Shown one piece after another: positions 43,653 to 51,778 of a DNA stretch of 64,000 nucleotides (positions within the stretch are counted from its first letter, which is position 1; the number at the start of each line of letters is the position of its first letter). Source of the DNA: UBA2421 sp002343075. Lineage in GTDB: Bacteria > Planctomycetota > Phycisphaerae > Tepidisphaerales > Tepidisphaeraceae. Below the pieces are notes generated by a model. That model was not told the DNA's origin and ran no database searches. It worked only from the letters and a program-made list of their open reading frames with translations. The stretch lies in contig CALJLN010000046.1 of assembly GCA_937982565.1 (NCBI GenBank), forward strand, positions 62,001 to 126,000. The letters are read 5' to 3'. Both the position numbers and the translations under genes were made by a program.

Positions 43653-45614
43653 TTACAGCCAAGTCCAAGCTTTCATTTTCACCCAATCAACGAACCGATG
43701 CGTGCCCTGCCAGATGAGCGACCGCGGTTCGATATTGATCTTCGCCTCACCCGCCATGCCCGGGAGCCAGTCGCTGCTCGCCGGGCCGGTGACCTTAGCG
43801 TAGACTCGAAACACGTTCTTGTTGTCCTTGGACTCGCTCAGCGGGACCTTGCGGATGATCTCGAATGGAATCTTGGTATCCGGCAGAGAGGTCGTGGCAA
43901 GTTCGCCGGTCTCCTTTCCGTTCACCTTCTGCGCCAGAGTGACTTCCTGAATATCGCGCTCGTGAACCAGCATTTCCACCTCGAGTGCGTCAGGGTCAAC
44001 CACACCGATCGTGAAAACCTCATCACCCATCTTGATGACGGTGCCCTGCTTGTCCCACAGGTTGCCCTTGAGAATCTGCCCATCGAATGGCGCAACGATC
44101 CTGCCCTGCTCAACCTTTGACTTGTAAGCCAGTGCATAGGCCTCGGCGGCCTTGCCCATGATCTCGGATGCGATGGCGTCGGCAATCTTCCCTTCGCCGC
44201 GGAGCTTGGATGCCTCGCGGAACTTGCCCTCTGCTTCACGCTCCTTGGCAATCTGCTGCTGCTCGTAATCGAACGTCTGCATCTGCGCCAGCACGTCGCC
44301 CTTCTTGAAGCTATCACCCGACTTGAAATGCACCTTCGCCAGTACGCCCTCGTACGGGGCACTCATGATCCGTTTGTCGTTCGAGACAAACGTAAACGGT
44401 GCCGTGACGGAATACATCGGTTTGTACAGACAGACGAACAAGATCAGCCCAATGACCAGCATTGAGATGAGCACGCCAAGCCGATGCTTCGGCCCGACGA
44501 CCATCTTGCCCACATTTCCCACCGCGAGCACCGTCTTGGTGATCCACCAACGATCAACCTCGTATCGGTCGTGCAACTGCGGCGAAAGCAACTCGGCGGC
44601 CACAACAAGGCCGTTCATCGCCGCGGGGTTGAGCTTGGTCCCCGGATGAAACTCCAGCGAAAGCACGCCCTTCACGTCGCCGCTTCGCCGCATCGGCAGG
44701 CTTAGAATCGTCGCCCCGCCTTCCGCGCGGCTGAGTTGTTGAGCCATGCGTGTGATGTTCTCTGAGCCGGTGCCGTCGGCCTCATAATGCACCGGGCCTT
44801 CCTGATCGGCGCACTCATCCATCACCTTTTCGATCATCACCGAAAGCTCTTGCTTGCGATCAAAGTTCTCCGTGTGGCTCATCGCTTTCAGCCGGATATT
44901 GCGAAAACGCTGCCAGCCAATGCTCACCCGCGCCGCGCCGGTGCGCGTTGCAAGCTCATTACACAATCCCATGGCCGCAGCGGTAAAGCCGTCTGCGGTC
45001 GCGAAGCTGCTGCTGAACTGCAAAACGTCCTGATGGGTCTTCGCCTGCACCGCGACGTGTTCGAGCTTGCGCCGGATGAGGAAGATATCAAAGTAACCCG
45101 CCACCAGCCGCATGCTGTCCAGCCGCTGCTGAGCCCGCTGAAGATCGCGGCAACGCGTGATGACGGCGGTCACTGCCACGATTGCGTTTTGCTCATTCCG
45201 CAGAAGCGTTACCAGGCAGTATTGAATCTCCCCCGAAGCATCGGCGGCGTCGACTTCGATCGCGCCATCTTTGCCCTGCTGCACGCAAGGCAGCGCGATC
45301 TCCTTAAATGCCTGCACCGCCGCGTCTTTTTGCTCCGGCGATGATGAATCGGGCCGAATGTGGTCCTGTAGTTCGAGTAGAAAGCCGCTCTGCTCGCCCG
45401 GCCGAACCAGAAATGCCGCGGCTTCAGTGCCAGCGACCGTCACCGCCTGCAGGTAAATCAGTTCGTGAAGGAACTGCGGCAGGTCCGGCGCGTTTTGTAT
45501 CGCCTTCTGAAGCATTCCCACGCGCGATAAGGCGGTCTGCGCTTCCTGCTGTTGCTGCTGCCGCTGCTTCTCCTGCGAGCCGCCCGATTGTGATGAATCG
45601 ATTACTGTAGCCAT
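43653..45614 (-). CDS. GAF domain / transmembrane / HlyD adaptor fusion protein
   Basis: 653 residues. An N-terminal Gln-rich segment is followed by two GAF-like regions (about 50-160 and 205-350: GFTAAAMGLCNELATRTGAARVSIGW, key AAARVSIGW-type; ATILSLPMRRSGDVKGVLSLEF), one transmembrane segment (about 383-403, LGVLISMLVIGLILFVCLY) and a periplasmic HlyD-type part with lipoyl half-motifs (GVLAKVHFKSGDSFKKGDVLAQM and GRIVAPFDGQILKG). The C-terminus (SLIWQGTHRFVDWVKMKAW) parallels that of the M50 fusion (PLLWQGWRRLKQLI). The GAF part would be cytoplasmic and may sense a ligand or bind the substrate or SecA-like ATPase. Confidence 0.87.
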   Translation of the reverse strand: MATVIDSSQSGGSQEKQRQQQQQEAQTALSRVGMLQKAIQNAPDLPQFLHELIYLQAVTVAGTEAAAFLVRPGEQSGFLLELQDHIRPDSSSPEQKDAAVQAFKEIALPCVQQGKDGAIEVDAADASGEIQYCLVTLLRNEQNAIVAVTAVITRCRDLQRAQQRLDSMRLVAGYFDIFLIRRKLEHVAVQAKTHQDVLQFSSSFATADGFTAAAMGLCNELATRTGAARVSIGWQRFRNIRLKAMSHTENFDRKQELSVMIEKVMDECADQEGPVHYEADGTGSENITRMAQQLSRAEGGATILSLPMRRSGDVKGVLSLEFHPGTKLNPAAMNGLVVAAELLSPQLHDRYEVDRWWITKTVLAVGNVGKMVVGPKHRLGVLISMLVIGLILFVCLYKPMYSVTAPFTFVSNDKRIMSAPYEGVLAKVHFKSGDSFKKGDVLAQMQTFDYEQQQIAKEREAEGKFREASKLRGEGKIADAIASEIMGKAAEAYALAYKSKVEQGRIVAPFDGQILKGNLWDKQGTVIKMGDEVFTIGVVDPDALEVEMLVHERDIQEVTLAQKVNGKETGELATTSLPDTKIPFEIIRKVPLSESKDNKNVFRVYAKVTGPASSDWLPGMAGEAKINIEPRSLIWQGTHRFVDWVKMKAWTWL

Positions 45615-45776
45615 AAGAGTTTGTTGTCATTTACGAGTCTTGATTCGCCGCCGATCCGCTTGCATCAGCAACATCCTTCAACTACCCGCGCGCAACTCCC
45701 TGAATTCAAACCGCCTCGTTTACTCTTCCGCTCCACTTTTCAAACAGCGCTGGTCGCTCACGCCACACAAACCACT

Positions 45777-46637
45777 TTAGTTTCGCGCCGCGGTACCGCT
45801 CATCACGGTCGGGTCATTGAGAAGCTCGGCGGGCAGCTTGATTTCCACATCCAGACCCGACGCCCATCCCTGTGGATTGGGCATTTCCAGCCGAACCGAC
45901 TGCGTGCCCGAGCGAGCATCAGCCACCGGAGCGATGAAGATAATCCGGGCCGACTGCCATGCATCAGCCTTGTCCACGGTGTAACGAACCGGAAGTTCCT
46001 GACCCGGGCTAAGTCGTGCCACCTGCCACGCTTTCAATAGCGGGACTTCGACCCAGACCGGATCGTTCTTCACAATGCTGATCGCGCCTTCCTGCTTTTG
46101 CGGGTCGGCCATTTCGCCCGGATCGACGCTGATTTTTTCAACGATGCCATCAATCTGGCTAACGATGCGCATGAGTTCGAGCTTTACCTTTGAACGGTTA
46201 TACACCGCCACTGCCTGATCGTGCTTGTTTTTCGCCTCTGCGCGCTTCAAATCGGCCACTTCCATGGTGATGCGTGCCTCCTCCACTTCAGCGGGCGCGT
46301 ACGCGGCGTCGCCGCCGCCGGCCTTGCGTTCATACTGCACCTTGCGGAGTTGAAACTCTTTCTCGGCGGCGTCGATTTCCACCCTGCTCTCGGCGTCAAT
46401 ACGCCGAATCTCGGCTTCGGCCTCGTCCAGGCGCGATTCCTGCTTCATCAAAACATCGCCCACCTTGACCGCATCGCCCTCTTTCACCATCACCTCGGCC
46501 ACCAATCCCCCGGACTCAAAAGCCAGGGTGCGACGTTCGCTCGGCTGGGTAATGCCCCCGACGATCGCAGGTTCTGATGCGCTGCAAAACGCACAAGTTG
46601 CTGCGAGAAAGAGAGTTGCGGGGACGAATCGGTTCAT
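45777..46637 (-). CDS. Periplasmic adaptor protein (HlyD/RND membrane-fusion family)
   Basis: 286 residues. A cleavable signal peptide (MNRFVPATLFLAATCAFCSA) is followed by a split lipoyl motif (ESGGLVAEVMVKEGDAVKVGDVL ... IVSQIDGIVEKISVDPGEMAD), a long coiled-coil hairpin (about 75-150) and a beta-barrel domain ending in GLDVEIKLPAELL. First gene of the cluster, with GAGGAT before its ATG and a sigma70-like promoter upstream. It would bridge the inner-membrane HlyD fusions to an outer-membrane channel; no TolC-like gene is in the window. Confidence 0.9.
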   Translation of the reverse strand: MNRFVPATLFLAATCAFCSASEPAIVGGITQPSERRTLAFESGGLVAEVMVKEGDAVKVGDVLMKQESRLDEAEAEIRRIDAESRVEIDAAEKEFQLRKVQYERKAGGGDAAYAPAEVEEARITMEVADLKRAEAKNKHDQAVAVYNRSKVKLELMRIVSQIDGIVEKISVDPGEMADPQKQEGAISIVKNDPVWVEVPLLKAWQVARLSPGQELPVRYTVDKADAWQSARIIFIAPVADARSGTQSVRLEMPNPQGWASGLDVEIKLPAELLNDPTVMSGTAARN

Positions 46638-46701
46638 ATCAGATCCTCAAAGTCATGGGTCAAAGTTCGCGTTGAAGCCCGTAATGGACGCAACATGATA
46701 G

Positions 46702-46730
46702 CGTATAAAAGCACAAAAAGGCACGGTCAA
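46702..46730 (-). promoter_or_regulatory. Promoter of the export cluster
   Basis: Minus strand: -35 TTGACC (46730-46725), 17-base spacer, -10 TATACG (46707-46702), about 65 bases before the adaptor start at 46637. No palindrome overlaps it. Confidence 0.5.
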
Positions 46731-46871
46731 GCGAAACCGAGCGTGTCTGATAACAAACATCGGCCAAACGCCCGCCGCCGCGACACTGCGGAGGCCACCG
46801 ACGACCGGGCCGCTCCGCCGCCGGTTGCGGTTGCAGGCTCATAGAACGCCACCGGCGGGGTTCTACTTACG

Positions 46872-47252
46872 TTAGCCGTAGCCCAATGCCTCTAAATCAT
46901 CCTCATCCATGCCAAAATGGTGCCCAAGTTCGTGTAAAACGGTGATACGGACTTCCCGCACCAGTTGTTCCCGCGAATCGCAGGCTAACTCGCAATCTTC
47001 CTGAAAAATCTCCACCTTATCCGGCAAAGCCGGCCCGTCTTGCACGCTTCGCTCGGTCATGGGGCGGCCGACGTACAAACCCAGCAGAAGCTCATCGTCC
47101 GCCAGGCCCACGCTTCGCAATTGTTCGCGCGACGGCCGTGGCTTGATCTCAATCAGCACTTCTTCCAACGCCGCGGCAAACTGGGGCGGCAGCGAGGCGA
47201 TCGCTTCCTGCACCAGTGCTGCAAACTCCGCGGGAGAGATATGAAACGCCAT
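46872..47252 (-). CDS. Zincin-like metallopeptidase family protein
   Basis: 126 residues of the small zincin family (PF06262 type). The active site is VLHELGHHFGMDEDDLEALGY, HExxH followed by H-F-G-M and an acidic tail, at the extreme C-terminus as usual in this family. DELLLGLYVGRPMTER and DKVEIFQEDCE also match. Cytoplasmic; physiological substrate unknown. Divergent from sppA with 65 bases between starts. Confidence 0.9.
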   Translation of the reverse strand: MAFHISPAEFAALVQEAIASLPPQFAAALEEVLIEIKPRPSREQLRSVGLADDELLLGLYVGRPMTERSVQDGPALPDKVEIFQEDCELACDSREQLVREVRITVLHELGHHFGMDEDDLEALGYG

Positions 47253-47317
47253 CGACGGATTGTTGGCGAGAATGGGCGCGTTGTCGATTCGTCGCCGGTG
47301 AGTACGCTGTCTTCACC

Positions 47318-48322
47318 ATGCAACCCGCTTTCATACACCCACATCAATTGCTGCCGCTCGCCGCGGCGTGGTTCCTGACAATCCTCACTGCCGCCGGGTG
47401 TTCCCCGCCGAGTGTCCTGCTCACACCCGTCTTTGATTCCCCAAAGCTCAAGGAGCAGACCGTTCAGTCGGGCCGATTTCTTGATGGCAGCAAGATCGCC
47501 ATCATCGAAGTGGAAGGCCTGCTGATGAACGCGCGCGCCGCCGGGGGCATCGTGGGTGCACGCGAGAATCGACTCTCGCTATTCACACAACAACTCGAAC
47601 GCGCCGAGACCGACCGCAAGGTGAAGGCGGTCGTCCTGCGCATTAACTCCCCGGGTGGAACGGTCACCTGCTCCGACGCGATGTATGAACTCGTCCAGCG
47701 GTTCAAAAAACGGACCGGCAAACCTGTCATCGCCTCATTTCAGGAAGTTGCCGCCAGCGGCGCGTATTACGTCGCCTGCGCCGCCGACACCGTCGTCGCG
47801 CAGCCGAGCAGTGTGTGTGGCTCGATCGGCGTGATCTTCAGCAGCTTCAATCTGGAAGGAACGATGAACCTCATCGGCGTGAAGCCGGAGACCGTCAAAT
47901 CGGGCCGATTGAAGGACATGGCCTCGCCGTTCAAACCGCTTGAGGGAGAAGAGCGGAAGATTGTTCAGGAGATGATCGATTCGTACCATCGCCGGTTTAT
48001 TACAGTGGTGCAGGACGGGCGCAACCTCGGGGATGACACCGCCATCGCCGACAAGACCGACGGCCGGATCTTCACCGGCGAGCAGGCGAAGGCACTTGGC
48101 CTGGTGGATGAGTTGGGACTGCTCGAAGACGCCATTTCCATCGCCCGCGATCGTGCCAAAGTACCGGGTGCGAAAGTGGTGATGTATAAACGCCCCTACG
48201 GCTACAGCGGGAGCATCTACGCCACGCAGGACTCTCCCCCGCCGCAAATGAGCGCGTTCTCGCTTCCGATTCCGGAGTCGGCGGTGTTGCCGAATGGGTT
48301 TTACTACCTTTGGCAGCCTTGA
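47318..48322 (+). CDS. sppA: Signal peptide peptidase SppA (lipoprotein form)
   Basis: Serine peptidase that degrades residual signal peptides in the membrane; 334 residues. Lipoprotein signal with lipobox TAAGC (Cys28). Catalytic Ser147 in FQEVAASGAYYVACAAD and catalytic Lys199 in VKSGRLKDMASP, the same Ser/Lys dyad as short SppA proteins. LRINSPGGTV and CGSIGVI form the crotonase-like oxyanion core. The ATG at 47318 is chosen because it starts the signal peptide; the frame opens earlier at 47216, overlapping the divergent zincin. Confidence 0.94.
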   Translation: MQPAFIHPHQLLPLAAAWFLTILTAAGCSPPSVLLTPVFDSPKLKEQTVQSGRFLDGSKIAIIEVEGLLMNARAAGGIVGARENRLSLFTQQLERAETDRKVKAVVLRINSPGGTVTCSDAMYELVQRFKKRTGKPVIASFQEVAASGAYYVACAADTVVAQPSSVCGSIGVIFSSFNLEGTMNLIGVKPETVKSGRLKDMASPFKPLEGEERKIVQEMIDSYHRRFITVVQDGRNLGDDTAIADKTDGRIFTGEQAKALGLVDELGLLEDAISIARDRAKVPGAKVVMYKRPYGYSGSIYATQDSPPPQMSAFSLPIPESAVLPNGFYYLWQP

Positions 48323-48399
48323 CGTACAGAGTGATTTTGATGGCGACAACTTTGCATCCACTTGCCGATCGCACCAGTTCCCGCACAATGCCCCGCTAA

Positions 48400-49566
48400 G
48401 TGAAGATTGGCCTGATCATTTTCCACGCCGACCCCGCCCGCGGGGGTGCCGAGCGCTACACGATCGACCTGGCGCGATCGCTTTCGCATCGAGGGCACGA
48501 TCTGACGCTGCTGGCTTCGAGCTTTAAGGATGCGCCCTGGGAAGTGAAGCAGATCAAATGTGATGCCAACGGGTTCACGCCCGCGATGCGCTATCGGTCA
48601 TTTGTCAGCCACCTGAACACACATTTGCTGTCACATAATTTTGACGTTCTGCACGCGATGCTGCCGGTGAGCCGGTGCGACGTATACCATCCCCACGCCG
48701 GGCTGGCGGCAGAAAACCTGGCGACGGGACATTTGAAGTATCGTGGCAAGTGGGCACAGACGATGGCAAAACTTGGCAATCGCCTGAACGCGCGCCGGCG
48801 GCGGTTCGCCACGGTCGAGCGTGCCATGATGTCCACTCCCGTCCCGCCGCTGGTCCTGTGTCTGAGCGAATACGTCCGGCGGAGTGTGCTGGGGCGTTAC
48901 ATGATGAAGCCCGAGGCCCTGCCGGTTTTATACAACGGCGTCGACACGCGCAAGTTTGACCCAAAACAAAGGCCCGATGCCGGCGCCGCTGTCCGACAAA
49001 AACTGGGCATTCCGCACGACGCAGTAATCGCGCTGATGATTGCGCAGGATTTTCATCGCAAGGGAGTCGATATCGCCATCAAATCATTGGCGCGCGTGCC
49101 CGATGGAAAACTGGTGCTGGTGGTCGTCGGCAAGGATTTTTCGGCACCGTACGAAAAGATTGCGTCGAAGTTGGGGGCTGAAAAGCGAGTCTTCTTCGCC
49201 GGGGCGGCATCCGACCCATATCCGTACTACCGCTGCGCGGATTTCTTTGTGCTTCCCACTCACCATGATCCGTGCAGCCTGGTAGTGCTCGAGGCGCTGG
49301 CGATGGGCGTGCCGGTCATTACGTCGGCGGCCAATGGGGCGGGTGAGTTTCTTACGCACGGGCTGGACGGCATGATCGTGCCCGACCCTAACGACGTGCC
49401 GCGCCTTACTGAAGCGATGAAGGCGATGCTCGACCCGAAGCGAAGAGCCACCATGTCGCAGGCGGCGCTGATGTTGCGACCCAAGCTGGCGTATGACATT
49501 CATGTAAACGGATTACTGGCGATTTATCAGGCAGCGATCGACCGGAAACGCCGGCCCTCGGCATAG
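48400..49566 (+). CDS. Glycosyltransferase family 4 (WaaG-like)
   Basis: 388 residues, GT-B fold. Start is the GTG at 48400 (MKIGLIIFHADP); the only nearby ATG, at 48388, meets a stop after three codons. N-terminal Rossmann half with GGAERYTIDLARSLSHRGH; donor half with IAQDFHRKGVDIAIKSL, VLPTHHDPCSLVVLEALAMGVPVITS (EX7E motif, key DPCSLVVLEA) and GAGEFLTHGLDG. The 'FHADPARGGAERYT' opening resembles LPS-core WaaG-type enzymes. Together with manC and lpxK elsewhere in the window it points to LPS or surface-glycan assembly. Confidence 0.9.
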   Translation: MKIGLIIFHADPARGGAERYTIDLARSLSHRGHDLTLLASSFKDAPWEVKQIKCDANGFTPAMRYRSFVSHLNTHLLSHNFDVLHAMLPVSRCDVYHPHAGLAAENLATGHLKYRGKWAQTMAKLGNRLNARRRRFATVERAMMSTPVPPLVLCLSEYVRRSVLGRYMMKPEALPVLYNGVDTRKFDPKQRPDAGAAVRQKLGIPHDAVIALMIAQDFHRKGVDIAIKSLARVPDGKLVLVVVGKDFSAPYEKIASKLGAEKRVFFAGAASDPYPYYRCADFFVLPTHHDPCSLVVLEALAMGVPVITSAANGAGEFLTHGLDGMIVPDPNDVPRLTEAMKAMLDPKRRATMSQAALMLRPKLAYDIHVNGLLAIYQAAIDRKRRPSA

Positions 49567-49601
49567 CCGTTGAGACAGGCTGTAGACACAGGCAGTTGAC
49601 T

Positions 49602-50228
49602 ATGTTTGAAACCACTCTCCGCGATCGATTCAGCGTGATTGAGCCGCATATTCGTAACCGGGATGTGCTCGACCTCGGCTGTGTTGATTCGCGCAAGGCA
49701 AAGCACAACGCGCAGGAGCGCTTTGAGTACAAGGCCAACCTGCTCCATAAAGCCATCGCGGCGGCCAATCCGGGGACGGTTGGGATCGATATCGATCCGG
49801 AAGGCGCAAAAGTGCTGAACGATCAGGGCTACCGAGTGCTGGTCGAAGATGTCGAGACGATGAGCCTCGGCCGAGAAGTTGACACGATCGTTGCCGGGGA
49901 AATTATCGAACATCTCGAAAACCCCGGAAAGTTTCTTCGCAACATGCACCGGCACCTGCGGCCCGGCGGGGTGATCATCATCAGCACGCCCAATCCCTTT
50001 TACGCCGGAAGCACTTGGAAAATCTGGCGGTATGGCAGGCCAGCGGTGCATGAGGAGCACATGGGCTGGCAAGACCCAACGACGCTGGCGCAACTGTTTA
50101 AGCGGACCGGGTTTGAACCAATCGAAGGCTATTGGGTGCAGCCGCCGGCCAGCTTCTTGAAAATCTGGAAGCGGTTTTTCCGCCCGTTTTTCTCACATAC
50201 ATTTCTGATGGTGGCCAGAAAGGCCTAG
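49602..50228 (+). CDS. Class I SAM-dependent methyltransferase
   Basis: 208 residues. Motif I is VLDLGCVDSRK, the acidic end of strand 2 is VGIDIDPEG, then VEDVETMSLG, VAGEIIEHLENPG and LRPGGVIIISTPNP, as in Methyltransf_11/23 enzymes linked to surface polysaccharide gene sets. It is 35 bases downstream of the glycosyltransferase on the same strand, suggesting glycan or lipid methylation. ATG at 49602; a TTG two codons earlier is less likely. Confidence 0.88.
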   Translation: MFETTLRDRFSVIEPHIRNRDVLDLGCVDSRKAKHNAQERFEYKANLLHKAIAAANPGTVGIDIDPEGAKVLNDQGYRVLVEDVETMSLGREVDTIVAGEIIEHLENPGKFLRNMHRHLRPGGVIIISTPNPFYAGSTWKIWRYGRPAVHEEHMGWQDPTTLAQLFKRTGFEPIEGYWVQPPASFLKIWKRFFRPFFSHTFLMVARKA

Positions 50229-50231
50229 CCG

Positions 50232-51761
50232 TCAGGACCGCTCCCACCATTTTCGGTCATCATCCATTCGTTCCGTCGGCACAACCGCCGATGCACCCGC
50301 GTTGAGGGAAATCGTGTCGTTCACACCCTGCATGGGAGATCGCAGCGCAGCGGCGATGTTGGTGGACACCGCCGGGCGCGCGGGGCCCGGTCGCGCCCCC
50401 GGCTCGGCAAGGGATTGGCCAAACCTGCTGGCCAGAATGGTGAAATCAGCGAGCGTGACCGAACCGTTGTAGTTGAAATCACCCTGGCTGAACACTCGGC
50501 CTGTCTGGCCGAAGTGCGATGCCAACGCGGTGAAATCATCAAGATTCACCACCCGATCGCGCGTTGCATCCGCGGCGAGGACGAAGAAATCAAGTTCGGT
50601 GCCGGCTGCGAGCGCGTTGCCCGATGAATCGGTTATGCCCGCCGGATTGATCGTCGCCCGATAGTTGCCATCGCCAAGCGTGCCCCCCAAACTGACGGCG
50701 GCGGTGTTGGTGGCCGGGTCAAACGTCACCGTTGTGCCAAATGTCTGCAGCGTAGCCACGTCTTCTATCAGAAAGTCGCTCCCACTCAGGCTCGCGCCGA
50801 CGTGTTCATTAAAGCCCACCATGACCCGATGCGGATTGACCTCAAACTCAAACGATGCACCCGTCACCAACGGCGGAGTGACATCCACCGCGCGGCGCAG
50901 CCAATTGTGGGCGCTCCACCCTTCCAACCCATCCGCCCAGCGTACCTTGTACCAGACCCAGAGGCTGTTGTTCGTATCGTTGTTGAACGCCGACCAGACG
51001 GGGCCTTCAATCACGGTGCCGAGCGCGCCATCCGTGCGTGTGCCGATGACGCCGCTTGTCGGATTCGGACCGCGGACATTCAAGCTGCCACTGCCGCCCT
51101 GGCTAAGTTCATAGACTTGCGCCGTATCGCCGACGCTGAGCTTGTTGGGCTGCGCCGCCGTCGATGGTGAGCCGCTACCCTGGTTCACCCACCACGATAC
51201 CTCATTGCTGCCAATGGCTTTGTATGGGTCGAATGCAACCCGGTTCACTTGCGTTTCAAGGTGGAGGTGAAGCCCGGTGGAGTTGCCGCTCGTGCCCACG
51301 CCTCCGATCTGCTCGCCGGTGGCGATAAAACTGCCCAGCGGCTTGGTTGTCGTGGTGCCGGCTTCAAAATGCAGGTAGACGGTGTTGATCGGCAGGCCTG
51401 CGCGATTGTTTCCGTGGTTAATCCGGGCGAAATTGCCGTTGCCCGGGCCTTGGCCATCGCCCCAGCCGTCGTCTTTTCCGATCAGAATTCCCGGTGCCGC
51501 GGCAAACACCGGCCGGCCGCGCGGCCCGCCTGAATAGTCGGTCCCGCGGTGGTTGTTGTACGACTGCGAAGTGCCATTCCACGCGACAGCCCCCGCAGCC
51601 GCCTCGTTTCGGTCGTAGTAAAAGTGGACTGAAGTATCGACCGCCAGAGGCAGCCGAAAGTACACATTGTCAGCCGGAGACGGGTCGGGCCGGGCGAGCA
51701 GCAACCGCCGTTCGAGCAGCTCGAACGGTTGCGACACACGCCGCGAAGCTTCACCCGTCAT
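50232..51761 (-). CDS. M23 family metallopeptidase with LEPR-XLL leader, SH3-like and dockerin-like regions
   Basis: 509 residues from the ATG at 51761 (AGGTGA upstream). LEPR-XLL variant FELLERRLLLA (13-23), then an M23 peptidoglycan endopeptidase domain with zinc ligands H71 and D75 (NHRGTDYSGG) and H165/H167 (GLHLHLE), H131 in YLHFEAG. Next an SH3-like domain (about 205-285), an Ig-like Big_5-type domain (VTGASFEFEVNPHRV...) and two dockerin-like motifs (NLDDFTALASHFG and TLADFTILASRFG). It lies 17 bases after the metzincin gene and is probably co-transcribed with it. Exported wall-active enzyme by inference. Confidence 0.87.
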   Translation of the reverse strand: MTGEASRRVSQPFELLERRLLLARPDPSPADNVYFRLPLAVDTSVHFYYDRNEAAAGAVAWNGTSQSYNNHRGTDYSGGPRGRPVFAAAPGILIGKDDGWGDGQGPGNGNFARINHGNNRAGLPINTVYLHFEAGTTTTKPLGSFIATGEQIGGVGTSGNSTGLHLHLETQVNRVAFDPYKAIGSNEVSWWVNQGSGSPSTAAQPNKLSVGDTAQVYELSQGGSGSLNVRGPNPTSGVIGTRTDGALGTVIEGPVWSAFNNDTNNSLWVWYKVRWADGLEGWSAHNWLRRAVDVTPPLVTGASFEFEVNPHRVMVGFNEHVGASLSGSDFLIEDVATLQTFGTTVTFDPATNTAAVSLGGTLGDGNYRATINPAGITDSSGNALAAGTELDFFVLAADATRDRVVNLDDFTALASHFGQTGRVFSQGDFNYNGSVTLADFTILASRFGQSLAEPGARPGPARPAVSTNIAAALRSPMQGVNDTISLNAGASAVVPTERMDDDRKWWERS

Positions 51762-51778
51762 TTTCAAGGTTCACCTGC

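Noticed and set aside
46638..46871. Missing TolC-like outer-membrane gene next to the adaptor cluster
   Set aside because: Looked for on both strands; the gap has only a promoter, and the next gene is a small zincin. The channel must lie elsewhere.
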